The translations under genes and the position numbers were made by a program. Below, piece by piece: positions 35,261 to 43,573 of a stretch of DNA of 64,000 nucleotides. Each line of letters begins with the position of its first letter. Positions within the stretch are counted from its first letter, which is position 1. The stretch is from positions 186,001 through 250,000 of the forward strand of contig JBKCUK010000010.1 in NCBI GenBank assembly GCA_046318415.1, in the 5' to 3' direction. The notes under the pieces were generated by a model. The model saw nothing but the letters and a program-made list of their open reading frames with translations. It was not told the DNA's origin and ran no database searches. This DNA is from JBKCUK01 sp046318415. Lineage in GTDB: Bacteria; Pseudomonadota; Alphaproteobacteria; Caedimonadales; Caedimonadaceae.

Positions 35261-35308
35261 AAACATAAATAATTATGTTTGACATAATTGTCTAGAATCG
35301 TGTCTATT
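35261..35308 (+). promoter_or_regulatory. Promoter with overlapping inverted repeats upstream of rhlE
   Basis: A perfect -35 box TTGACA (35279-35284) is followed after 18 bases by TCTATT (35303-35308). Two overlapping palindromes cover the -35 region: AAACATAA/TTATGTTT (35261-35268 and 35273-35280) and AATTATGT/ACATAATT (35271-35278 and 35282-35289, spacer TTG). The result is three iterated ACATAA half-sites, which looks like a repressor operator. The regulator is unknown. Confidence 0.5.
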
Positions 35309-35361
35309 AACTCATCTGATGATCAGCAATCAAAATACAACAGACTAGATTTAAGAACTCC

Positions 35362-36753
35362 ATGAATTTTTCAAGCTTAGGCCTAAGTCAAGAAACCCTC
35401 TTGGGTGTGCAAGATGCGGGATACGAGACCCCAACCCCGATCCAAGCACAAGTGATCCCCATTGTCCTACAACTTCGTGATGTGTTTGGCTGTGCGCAAA
35501 CAGGCACTGGCAAAACGGCTTCCTATACCCTGCCTTTGCTTGATGTCCTGGCATCATCACGCGCACGGGCTCGCCTGCCGCGCGCTTTGGTGCTTGCACC
35601 CACCCGTGAGCTAGCCATTCAAGTGCAAGAAAGCCTCGAGCTTTATGGCCGTCATCACAAAGTTAAAACTGCGGTTTTGATTGGCGGTGAGTCGGTTTAT
35701 GAACAAGAGCGCAAGTTATCTCGCGCCGTCGATGTGCTGATTGCAACTCCCGGACGGTTATTGGATCTTTTCGAGCGGGGTCGAATCATCCTCACCAATA
35801 TTCAACTGCTGGTGATTGATGAGGCTGACCGAATGCTGGACATGGGGTTTGTTCCTGATGTGGAAAAGATCGTAAGCCTGCTGCCTAAAACCCGTCAAAC
35901 TCTGTTTTTCTCGGCCACTGCTTCCGACGAAATTCGCGCTCTATCCTTGAAATTCCTATTGAACCCAGCAGAGGTCACCATCACCCCGACCTCGCGCACG
36001 GCAGAGACCATCGAGCACGTGAAAGTCCTGGTCCCGGCTGAGAATAAACGTAAAGCTTTGCGTCACCTTTTAGAGAGCGAGCAAGTCTCGAGTGCGATCA
36101 TTTTTTGTAATCGCAAAAAAGACATTACGACCTTGGTCACTTCTCTGAAGCGCTATGGATACAAGGCTGCCCCCTTGCACGGCGATTTGCATCAATCTAA
36201 ACGCAATGAAACCCTTGATGCCTTTCGCGCTGGCGAGATTAACCTGCTGATTGCCAGTGATGTGGCTGCAAGAGGTATTGATGTTGAATCACTCAACTTT
36301 GTCTTTAACTTCGACCCTCCCACATCGCCTGAGGAATACGTACACCGCATTGGCCGGACGGGACGCGCCGGCAGGTCAGGAAAAGCTTTCACCTTCGTGG
36401 GGCAAGAAGACCTCAATGCCATGCAAAACATTGAAAAGCTTCTGGATCAGCCTATTAGCGAACTCAGTCTGGATGGGCAGTTTGGCACCTTAGACAAGGA
36501 TGCCTCGTCAGGTCAAAAGGGCCGCGGCCGTCAACGCAAAGCTTCAGCTGAAGACCGCAGCAACAGCAACGAATCACGCGCCGAACAGGGTGAGGCCAAG
36601 ACAGAGACTTCCGCTGTCAAACAGCGCCGCCCCCGACGCAGCGGACACCCAGATCTTTTGCCGCCCATGCGCGACACCAACCAGCCCGGCTTTGGCGAGC
36701 ATGTACCCGTGTTCATCACCCGCTTTTTCGGACCAGAGTATTTTCGGAAATAA
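35362..36753 (+). CDS. rhlE: DEAD-box RNA helicase, RhlE type
   Basis: 463 residues. Motifs appear in order: Q motif TPTPIQAQ, Walker A AQTGTGKT (45-52), PTRELA, TPGRLLD, DEAD in LLVIDEADRMLDMGF, SAT, and in the second domain ASDVAARGIDV and HRIGRTGRAGR. The tail from about residue 385 is basic, with Gln, Arg and Ser, as in RhlE/DeaD-like proteins that remodel ribosomal or mRNA structures. The start MNFSSLGLS is typical although the ribosome site is weak. Confidence 0.92.
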   Translation: MNFSSLGLSQETLLGVQDAGYETPTPIQAQVIPIVLQLRDVFGCAQTGTGKTASYTLPLLDVLASSRARARLPRALVLAPTRELAIQVQESLELYGRHHKVKTAVLIGGESVYEQERKLSRAVDVLIATPGRLLDLFERGRIILTNIQLLVIDEADRMLDMGFVPDVEKIVSLLPKTRQTLFFSATASDEIRALSLKFLLNPAEVTITPTSRTAETIEHVKVLVPAENKRKALRHLLESEQVSSAIIFCNRKKDITTLVTSLKRYGYKAAPLHGDLHQSKRNETLDAFRAGEINLLIASDVAARGIDVESLNFVFNFDPPTSPEEYVHRIGRTGRAGRSGKAFTFVGQEDLNAMQNIEKLLDQPISELSLDGQFGTLDKDASSGQKGRGRQRKASAEDRSNSNESRAEQGEAKTETSAVKQRRPRRSGHPDLLPPMRDTNQPGFGEHVPVFITRFFGPEYFRK

Positions 36754-36843
36754 TCATTCACCTTTTCATGGATCGACTTTGTCTTCTTGCTGACGCACTA
36801 CTGCCTTGCTAGCATAAAAAAGTGTACTCAAGGAGACAACACC

Positions 36844-37767
36844 ATGATTCTCGACCCTTCCATGCTGTTCACGTTTGCCTTTTCGGCGCTTGGGCTTATT
36901 GTCCTAGTTTCTGCCGTCAAAAGGGTACCTCAGGGTGAGGAGTGGACCGTCGAGCGCTTTGGCCGATATACCCACACGTTGCAACCGGGGCTCAACGTGA
37001 TCGTGCCCTTCATTGATCGCGTTGGTATGCGTGTCAGCATGCGTGAAACTGTTTTTGATATCCCCTCGCAAGACGTCATTACCCGCGACAATGCCATGGT
37101 AAAGGTGGATGGTGTAGTCTTTTTCCAAGTAATGGACGCAGCCAGATCTGCCTATGAAGTGGCAGACCTGCGGCGTGCGATTATCAACCTGACCATGACC
37201 AACATCCGCACTGTCATGGGATCGATGAACCTGGATGAGCTGTTGTCCCACCGCGAACGCATTAATGCGTCCCTCTTGAGCGTTGTTGACGGCGCCACAG
37301 CCCCCTGGGGTGTTAAGGTCACCCGCGTGGAAATTAAGGATATTACACCGCCGCCTGCCCTGGTTGAATCCATGTCACGCCAGATGAAGGCCGAGCGTGA
37401 AAAGCGCGCCATGGTGCTGGAGGCAGAGGGCGAGCGTCAAGCAGCCATTCTTCGCGCAGAAGGTGAACGCCAAGCAGTAATCCTTGAAGCCGAAGCCCGT
37501 AAAGAAGCGGCTTTTCGGGATGCAGAAGCCCGTGAGCGCGCAGCTGAGGCTGAAAGTAAGGCGACGCAAATGGTGTCCGAGGCCATCAGCCAAGGCAACG
37601 TCCAGGCGATCAACTACTTTGTTGCGCAAAAATATCTGGATGCCCTTAAAAGTATCGGTCAGGCCGATAATCAAAAAATCATGTTTCTGCCCATGGAAGC
37701 CAGCAGCATCATCGGAAGCCTGAGCGGCATCGCCGAGCTGGCCAAGGAAACCTTCAAACAAAAATAA
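36844..37767 (+). CDS. qmcA: SPFH/Band 7 membrane protein (QmcA family)
   Basis: 307 residues. The start at 36844 has CAAGGAGAC just before it; an upstream in-frame ATG at 36787 has none. An N-terminal membrane anchor (MLFTFAFSALGLIVLVSAV) precedes the SPFH domain (VPQGEEWTVERFGRYTHTLQ, GLNVIVPFIDRV). A long Ala/Glu/Arg coiled coil follows from about 180 (EAEGERQAAILRAEGERQA). QmcA-like proteins form membrane microdomain scaffolds and associate with FtsH-type quality control. The downstream NfeD gene, 18 bases away, is the usual partner. Confidence 0.92.
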   Translation: MILDPSMLFTFAFSALGLIVLVSAVKRVPQGEEWTVERFGRYTHTLQPGLNVIVPFIDRVGMRVSMRETVFDIPSQDVITRDNAMVKVDGVVFFQVMDAARSAYEVADLRRAIINLTMTNIRTVMGSMNLDELLSHRERINASLLSVVDGATAPWGVKVTRVEIKDITPPPALVESMSRQMKAEREKRAMVLEAEGERQAAILRAEGERQAVILEAEARKEAAFRDAEARERAAEAESKATQMVSEAISQGNVQAINYFVAQKYLDALKSIGQADNQKIMFLPMEASSIIGSLSGIAELAKETFKQK

Positions 37768-37785
37768 CAAAAGGCTATCGACACA

Positions 37786-38247
37786 ATGGACACGCTATCT
37801 GCCCTTCTCCACAGCGTCGAGTATTGGCACTGGCTGATCGCCATGGCCATTTTTTTAGGCTTGGAGGTGCTATTTCCGGGCAGCCTTTTTCTGTGGCTTG
37901 GGGCCGGCGCCTTGGTCAATGGATTGATCATGCTTTTGCTGCCAACACTCTCCTTCCAAACGCAGATGATGGTTTTTTCTCTGATCAGTCTTGCAAGCCT
38001 GGGTCTTGGCCTGTGGTTCTGGCGCCGCAATCTTCGACGCGAGGACAAACTCTCTTCACAGCTCAATCGCCGCGGCGATCAGTTAATTGGCCGTACCCTG
38101 ACCCTGGAAACAGCCATCGAAAATGGGCGCGGCACCGCTAAAATGGATGATAGCGTTTGGCGCCTGGAAGGCCCAGACACACCCGCAGGCACAAAAGTGC
38201 GCATCAAGAGCATCGATGGCACCTTGTTGGTGGTGGAACCCGTATAA
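37786..38247 (+). CDS. NfeD family membrane protein
   Basis: 153 residues. Two to three N-terminal membrane helices (WHWLIAMAIFLGLEVLFPG, FLWLGAGALVNGLIMLLL) precede a small OB-fold domain (LIGRTLTLETAIENGRGTAK, GTKVRIKSIDGTLLVVEPV). This short NfeD type sits next to SPFH proteins in many bacteria and probably forms a complex with QmcA. Spacing of 18 bases supports one operon. Confidence 0.9.
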   Translation: MDTLSALLHSVEYWHWLIAMAIFLGLEVLFPGSLFLWLGAGALVNGLIMLLLPTLSFQTQMMVFSLISLASLGLGLWFWRRNLRREDKLSSQLNRRGDQLIGRTLTLETAIENGRGTAKMDDSVWRLEGPDTPAGTKVRIKSIDGTLLVVEPV

Positions 38248-38365
38248 AAACCCAAGGGGTTGGGCCTTTACAAAAGACCCCATAGACTGTTGCTGTGCGA
38301 ATGTTCAAAAAAATTAAAAAATGGGGTTGATTTACCCCAGTGAAACGGGTATCTATTCACCCGTG

Positions 38366-38441
38366 GTCCCCATCGTCTAGAGGCCTAGGACACCGCCCTT
38401 TCACGGCGGCAACGCGGGTTCGAATCCCGCTGGGGACGCCA
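38366..38441 (+). tRNA. tRNA-Glu (anticodon TTC)
   Basis: 76 bases including encoded CCA. The anticodon loop is CTTTCAC with anticodon TTC at 38400-38402; acceptor stem GTCCCCA/TGGGGAC and T loop are intact. A possible promoter upstream is TTGATT (38327-38332), 17 bases, TATCTA (38350-38355). It differs from the tRNA-Glu(CTC) at 33322-33397 by one base. Confidence 0.97.
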
Positions 38442-38530
38442 GCTTCAAAAATATTCAAAAGTGTCGGAGAATCCCCCTTCACCAATTCAAGTTTTTTCAG
38501 CAGACTACTTCCAGCTTCAGGAGGACACCA

Positions 38531-39790
38531 ATGATTCAACCATCATTCGTTCAGCAAGATCCCCAGCTGGCAGCAGCGCTGTCCGGTGAACTTGAACGCC
38601 AACGGGCCCACATCGAACTCATCGCCTCGGAAAACTTCACTTCCCTTCATGTTATGGCCGCTCAAGGCTATGTCATGACCAATAAATATGCTGAAGGTTA
38701 TCCTGGGAAACGGTACTACCGTGGCTGTGAGTATGTTGATGCGGCAGAACTGCTGGCCATTGAGCGCGCCAAAGAACTGTTTAAGTGCGCCTTTGCCAAT
38801 GTGCAGCCCCATTCTGGCGCGCAAGCCAATCAAGAGGTGTTTTTCACTCTTTTGAATCCGGGCGATACTTTTCTTGGTATGAGCCTTGACGCCGGTGGTC
38901 ACTTGACCCACGGATCCAAGGTCAACCTCTCTGGTCGCTGGTTTAATGCCATTGGCTATGGCGTGGATCCCCATACCCACTTGATCGACATGGACCAGGT
39001 GCGCGATTTGGCCCTTGAACACAAGCCCAAATTGATCATCGCTGGTGGATCAGCCTATCCCCGAATTATTGATTTTGCCGCGTTCCGCGCCATTGCCGAC
39101 GAGGTTGGCGCCTACTTAATGGTGGACATGGCGCATTTTTCAGGTCTTGTGGCCGGCGGCGCTTTTCCAAGCCCCCTGCCCCACGCCCATGTGGTGACGA
39201 CCACCACCCATAAGACGCTCCGTGGCCCTCGAGGAGGTATGATCCTCAGCAATGACGCCGAGCTTGGGAAAAAACTCAACTCCTCGGTATTCCCAGGCAT
39301 TCAAGGCGGCCCCCTGATGCATGTGATCGCCGCCAAGGCTGCGGCTTTTGGCGAAGCCTTACAGCCAAGCTTTAAAACCTATGCTCACCAAGTTGTCACG
39401 AACGCCAAAGTCATGGCAGATGAGATGATGCAGCAGGGTTTTGAGCTGCTCACCAAAGGAACCGATTGCCATTTGTTCTTGGTTGATTTGCGCAATCAAG
39501 GCGTGACGGGCTACGATAGCTCTTTGGCCCTTGAGCAGATTCACATCACGCTGAATATGAATGCAATTCCCAACGACCCTCTGCCGCCCGGCAAAGCCTC
39601 TGGCATTCGCATTGGAACGCCTGCGGTGACTACGCGCGGCTTTAGCGAGGCAGACTGCCGCGAAACAGCGCGCATCATTGCAAAGACCATCACAGCTCTC
39701 AAGGAAGGCACGTTTGCAGCCGAGATGGACGCTTTGAAAGCGCGCGTTCACGCCTTAACTCAGCGCTTCCCCCTCTATCCTGAGCTGTAG
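38531..39790 (+). CDS. glyA: Serine hydroxymethyltransferase
   Basis: 419 residues, a PLP enzyme that converts serine and tetrahydrofolate to glycine and methylene-tetrahydrofolate. Key segments are ELIASENFTS, NKYAEGYPGKRYYRGCEYVD, LSLDAGGHLTHGS-like MSLDAGGHLTHGSKVN, the lysine motif VVTTTTHKTLRGPRGG and GIRIGTPAVTTRG. AGGAGG lies eight bases before the ATG. nrdR follows after two bases, an arrangement conserved across alphaproteobacteria. Confidence 0.97.
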   Translation: MIQPSFVQQDPQLAAALSGELERQRAHIELIASENFTSLHVMAAQGYVMTNKYAEGYPGKRYYRGCEYVDAAELLAIERAKELFKCAFANVQPHSGAQANQEVFFTLLNPGDTFLGMSLDAGGHLTHGSKVNLSGRWFNAIGYGVDPHTHLIDMDQVRDLALEHKPKLIIAGGSAYPRIIDFAAFRAIADEVGAYLMVDMAHFSGLVAGGAFPSPLPHAHVVTTTTHKTLRGPRGGMILSNDAELGKKLNSSVFPGIQGGPLMHVIAAKAAAFGEALQPSFKTYAHQVVTNAKVMADEMMQQGFELLTKGTDCHLFLVDLRNQGVTGYDSSLALEQIHITLNMNAIPNDPLPPGKASGIRIGTPAVTTRGFSEADCRETARIIAKTITALKEGTFAAEMDALKARVHALTQRFPLYPEL

Positions 39791-39792
39791 CC

Positions 39793-40257
39793 ATGCGCTG
39801 TCCTTTTTGTGGTCACATGGACACCTCAGTAAAGGATTCACGGGTTGTGGATGACGGCACTAGCATCCGCCGCCGTCGCCACTGCACCGAGTGCAGTGCC
39901 CGTTTTTCCACCATCGAGCGTGTGCAGCTGTTGCCCCTTAAAGTGCAAAAAAAGAACGACACTATAGAAGTGTTTGACCGGGACAAGCTGGCGCGATCGG
40001 TTCAGCTGGCCCTTCATAAGCGCCCCGTTGAGGCAGAACGCATCGAGCGCGTTATCTCAAGCATCGTGCGCCAATTAGAAGCGCGTGGTGAATTGGAAAT
40101 TCCCAGTACCGCCATCGGCGAAATGGTGATGGAAGCGCTTCAAGACCTTGATTCGGTGGCTTATGTCCGTTTTGCTTCTATCTACCGTGACTTTCACGTG
40201 GCTGAGGACTTCAGCCAGTTTATCGGTGAACTCAAAGAAGACACCAAGTCTGACTAA
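39793..40257 (+). CDS. nrdR: Transcriptional repressor NrdR
   Basis: 154 residues. The N-terminal zinc ribbon is MRCPFCGHMDTSVKDSR with RRRRHCTECSARFSTIE; an ATP-cone domain follows (VFDRDKLARSVQLALHKRP). NrdR senses adenine nucleotides and represses ribonucleotide reductase genes. It lies two bases after glyA. In many alphaproteobacteria riboflavin genes and nusB follow; here a secreted orphan does instead. Confidence 0.96.
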   Translation: MRCPFCGHMDTSVKDSRVVDDGTSIRRRRHCTECSARFSTIERVQLLPLKVQKKNDTIEVFDRDKLARSVQLALHKRPVEAERIERVISSIVRQLEARGELEIPSTAIGEMVMEALQDLDSVAYVRFASIYRDFHVAEDFSQFIGELKEDTKSD

Positions 40258-40316
40258 TCCTCCTCCCCACCTGCAAGCCTTGCCTTGTCCTAAGAGGCAT
40301 TTTATGGTTAAAAGAG

Positions 40317-41933
40317 ATGACGTTATGTTTCCTTTGGAGCAATCCCTTGCGCGCTTGTCTTATTTTTCTTGTCTTGCTCTTTGACACAGCAGCTGCCTCA
40401 TCAAGCAGTTATTTTGAGGAGGACGTGTTTGATCCAGGCCGTGAGCATTCCACATTGACCTGCCCTGCCCCCTATCAGGAATGGCCTCCCCTCTTGACTG
40501 AATCCGGGCAATTCTCCCCAAACAGAGTTGGGGCATGGCGAGAAAACTTAGAATTACTTAAGGCGATCATCCGAACAGATTCGGGTATTGATCCCTCTCT
40601 TCCCCAAAGAGCCAATACCATTATGAAAGATGCCCTGCACCATCTCGAATCGCTTTATGACGCGCATCCAGATCAACTCGAGTACCTTCATTTGGTTAAG
40701 CCTTATCTTGGTGTTGATGAGCTGAGTGCCTTAGCTGACAAATATTACCTGAGATCCAACACTTTTGGCGCCTTTATCATCTGGTCACACTTGCGGGAGA
40801 CCTTGGCGGCCCATGACCTCATCCACCTTCGCTGTGAAGAGACTTCACGTGAGACACAACCATTGAACCTTGAGCGCCACTTCGTGATTTTCCTTGAGGC
40901 TTCAGCTGGAAAACGCGCCTATCAGCTGCATGAAAGTCTGAATCAATGGGAGGATGCGGCCCGTGTCCTTATTGCGCTTTTTTCGCTGGCCAATTCACGA
41001 AGGGATGAAGGATACGAAGAAGAGATCCTCGAAGATTTTGATAAGTTACTTCTTTTGATGCCCATGATCAGCGAAGAATCCGTCGAATCCATGCTCAGTG
41101 ATGCCCAGCATGTCCTGGAAGACACCGTGCAAAACTATCGTCTCTTGGTACATGGGAAGGCACAACATGATCCCACAACCACACCCTTGGTATACTATAA
41201 GCTCACCAAAAAGCTTTATCGCCATTATCTATTCAATACTTCTGAGAACTTCACTGAAAATTTGATTAACGTGGCGTTTGCGCAGATGGTGCTTTTTATC
41301 CGCAAGCCAGACATTCATCTCGCCGATGACTTTTTTTTCAGACAGCAAAAAAAAATTCTCAATGTGCGGACTCACCTCAGCAATGCTTCGCACCATCGGC
41401 CTGCACTTGCCGAAGAGATCTGTCATTTTGAGGAGTTAGCCCAGCACATCACGAAGCCTTTTCTGATCAGGCCAGAAACCCCAAGTGTAAATATCGATAC
41501 CTATTTTTTAACCCCAGCCTTTCGGGCGTTTTTTGTGCAGCAGCTGATTTTGCCCGCCCGTGTGTGGAGGGAGAGCTTTGCGGTCCTGTTTCCAGATGTT
41601 GGAAAAAATCTACTAAAAGGTGTTGTTAACGTTGGCCCGGTCTTGCAATTGGTTGAATGCTTTATGGAACCCCAGTTTCAGCTTTGGTCTTGCGCACAAG
41701 GCCTGTTGACGTGGGCCATTGAAATCCTTGGCGAACAACATGATCATCCCTCCCTGGCCCAGCTGCTTCTCACTTATTACGATTTAGCATTAAGGCAAAA
41801 GGATCAAGAAACACTTATGGAATGCCGCGCAAGGCTTCTCATCAAACCCCTCTATGCCACCTTAAGCTCAGCTCAGATCAAAAAAATTATGGATTCCTCG
41901 CCCACTAAGCCTGCAAAAAGTTCTCTTCATTAG
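40317..41933 (+). CDS. Secreted helical protein of unknown function
   Basis: 538 residues. The N-terminus LRACLIFLVLLFDTAAASS is a signal peptide ending in AAAS. The mature protein is predicted to be mostly helical, with many Leu, His and Glu (for example MKDALHHLESLYDAHPDQLE and HLVKPYLGVDELSALADKY). That could fit tetratricopeptide-like packing, but I cannot register a repeat. Acidic runs such as YEEEILEDFDKLLLL occur in the middle. No family is recognised. It is 59 bases after nrdR and shares the secreted character of several genes here. Confidence 0.55.
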   Translation: MTLCFLWSNPLRACLIFLVLLFDTAAASSSSYFEEDVFDPGREHSTLTCPAPYQEWPPLLTESGQFSPNRVGAWRENLELLKAIIRTDSGIDPSLPQRANTIMKDALHHLESLYDAHPDQLEYLHLVKPYLGVDELSALADKYYLRSNTFGAFIIWSHLRETLAAHDLIHLRCEETSRETQPLNLERHFVIFLEASAGKRAYQLHESLNQWEDAARVLIALFSLANSRRDEGYEEEILEDFDKLLLLMPMISEESVESMLSDAQHVLEDTVQNYRLLVHGKAQHDPTTTPLVYYKLTKKLYRHYLFNTSENFTENLINVAFAQMVLFIRKPDIHLADDFFFRQQKKILNVRTHLSNASHHRPALAEEICHFEELAQHITKPFLIRPETPSVNIDTYFLTPAFRAFFVQQLILPARVWRESFAVLFPDVGKNLLKGVVNVGPVLQLVECFMEPQFQLWSCAQGLLTWAIEILGEQHDHPSLAQLLLTYYDLALRQKDQETLMECRARLLIKPLYATLSSAQIKKIMDSSPTKPAKSSLH

Positions 41934-41957
41934 CACAGTTATATAGATGGTATACTC

Positions 41958-41990
41958 AAAAAAGAAGAAGCCCCTGGGAATTATCCCAGG
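41958..41990 (-). terminator. Terminator of the frameshifted F-box/LRR gene
   Basis: On the minus strand CCTGGGA-taat-TCCCAGG (41973-41990) is followed by GGGCTTCTTCTTTTTTG, a good intrinsic terminator. It sits 31 bases after the stop of the extended reading frame (42022) and 93 bases after the early stop (42084). It may also end transcripts from the plus-strand gene. Confidence 0.8.
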
Positions 41991-42021
41991 AGCCTTGTCT
42001 CTTTATTGAAGCGGCTTAAGA

Positions 42022-43277
42022 TTAGTAACGCTGAATGTCACGTGCGGGTAGGCGCACTTCAATATCGTTTGGCTCATCCAGACTCAAGGGCCCAGCAGCA
42101 TCGAAAAATCCGCACCAATAGTGCTTAATTTCCGTAAACGCGTTAAATCAAGGGACTTAATATCAGGATAAGTGCTCAGTGCCCGATCACCAATTTTCTC
42201 AATCGTGTCCGAAGGATTCACAACGGTGAGATTCTTGATATATCGGGGGATCCACTCACCAAAACCCGGATCCATGTAGGGAAGCAAGAGGGTATCACCA
42301 TTTCTGACAAAACTACTATTGCTGACACTTAAAAGCACCCGATGATCTTTTCGGGTAGAACTGAGTGTCGTCTCTAGCGTGGTACTGCCATAAAAGGTCT
42401 GCAGCATTTTATCTGAAATCACCAAGGTATGGGGCTGTCGCTGCAAAGCGTTCTTACAAGCCCTGCTGTCAATGTAAGGACCAACGAAGCTGCAGAACGG
42501 CCTATCCATCGAAACTGCCTGAAGGTGCTCAATCACTGCATCCATATAAACATCGAAAAACTTCTCGATCGCCTGATTACGATTTGCTGGATCCAGATAG
42601 ACCCCACCCAAGGCCAACACTGCAGCCACGTCATCTAGCGCTTCGCTCGTGCTTTGTTGCATGATGGTCTGATCTTCATTTATGACGGCTGCATCAAAGT
42701 CTTGGCCAAAGGCCGCTTGGTAAAGCCGTTTTGCTTCGGGCAAATGGTGAGCAAGATCATCAGCCGTCAGCTGTACCAAGGTCTGCGGCACATGCTTATA
42801 TAAAGAAGAGTCAGTCGGTAGCACCAAGACACCGTCGCGCGCAGCCATATCTGACAGGACCCTTTGTATAAAAGCAGGACGAAGCTTTGATGTATCGTAG
42901 CTTGGTTCTGCGGTTAACTTCCCATTCACAGTTAAGCCGCGCACTTGGTCAACCATGCTGACATCACTGAGGTGCTGCCAATCACGACAGGTTAAACGTG
43001 TTGCGCGGACATCTTCTGCAGGAAGTTGCATCATCACGCGATGGATAAGCTCAAGTGGCAAAATGGAATTGATGGAAGCTGCTTGACCCTGAACTTGAGT
43101 CCCAACAGCAGCTAGCTCAACGTCGCTTTCAGGCTGTGCTGGGGTCACAGGTGCGCCGCCTGCGGTCACACCAAGGTCCTCTGCGAATTCCTTTGCGTCA
43201 CTGGCAAAGCCGTAAGATACGCTTAAAAGCAGCGCCGCACTTAACACAGAACCAACCGTCAATATTCTCATCATCAT
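42022..43277 (-). pseudogene. Secreted F-box protein with LRR-like C-terminus, frameshifted near 42105-42112
   Basis: The open frame from 43277 gives 397 residues and stops at 42084. The signal peptide is MMMRILTVGSVLSAALLLSV with cleavage near GFASD. Residues 70-104 form an F-box-like motif (SILPLELIHRVMMQLPAEDV, then RATRLTCRDWQHL). The C-terminus SLDLTRLRKLSTIGA recalls a BSPA-type LRR. One missing base in gcggattttt would restore FFDAAGPLSLDEPNDIEVRL plus PARDIQRY, stopping at 42022 just before the terminator. The restored length would be 418 residues. Whether this is true decay, a sequencing error or recoding is open; the truncated protein may still work. Confidence 0.65.
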
Positions 43278-43573
43278 TTCACCTTATGGTTGAATTAACA
43301 TCGGCAATATATCTTATTTGGAATTATTTTGCAATATTTTTCTTATTTGTCATTTTTTTTGGCAAGAATTAGCCCCGCATGGTCTGCCAGAGGGGGGGTA
43401 TGACTGAAGGTAGGGCCTGTGGATTGAGTGTTTTCACCGCATCAAAATGAAGATAGACAGATGATGCTAAAAGTTACGGACACCGAAAAAAACAGCATTC
43501 AAGAAATGCTTTGTGATGATCATAAAAGCGCTTGCTCTTGGCCCACTCGTGCTGCGCCTCACCCTGAAAATCG

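Noticed and set aside
33397..38366. Genomic island bounded by the two tRNA-Glu genes
   Set aside because: The tRNAs are inverted, and the genes between are housekeeping without integrase, so island integration is not supported.
43467..43573. Possible lost C-terminal extension of the PTP-Sel1 protein (next frame reads CDDFQGEAQHEWAKSKRFYD)
   Set aside because: It looks faintly coding, but it has no homology to the upstream repeats and no terminator supports a later stop, so a frameshift is not claimed.
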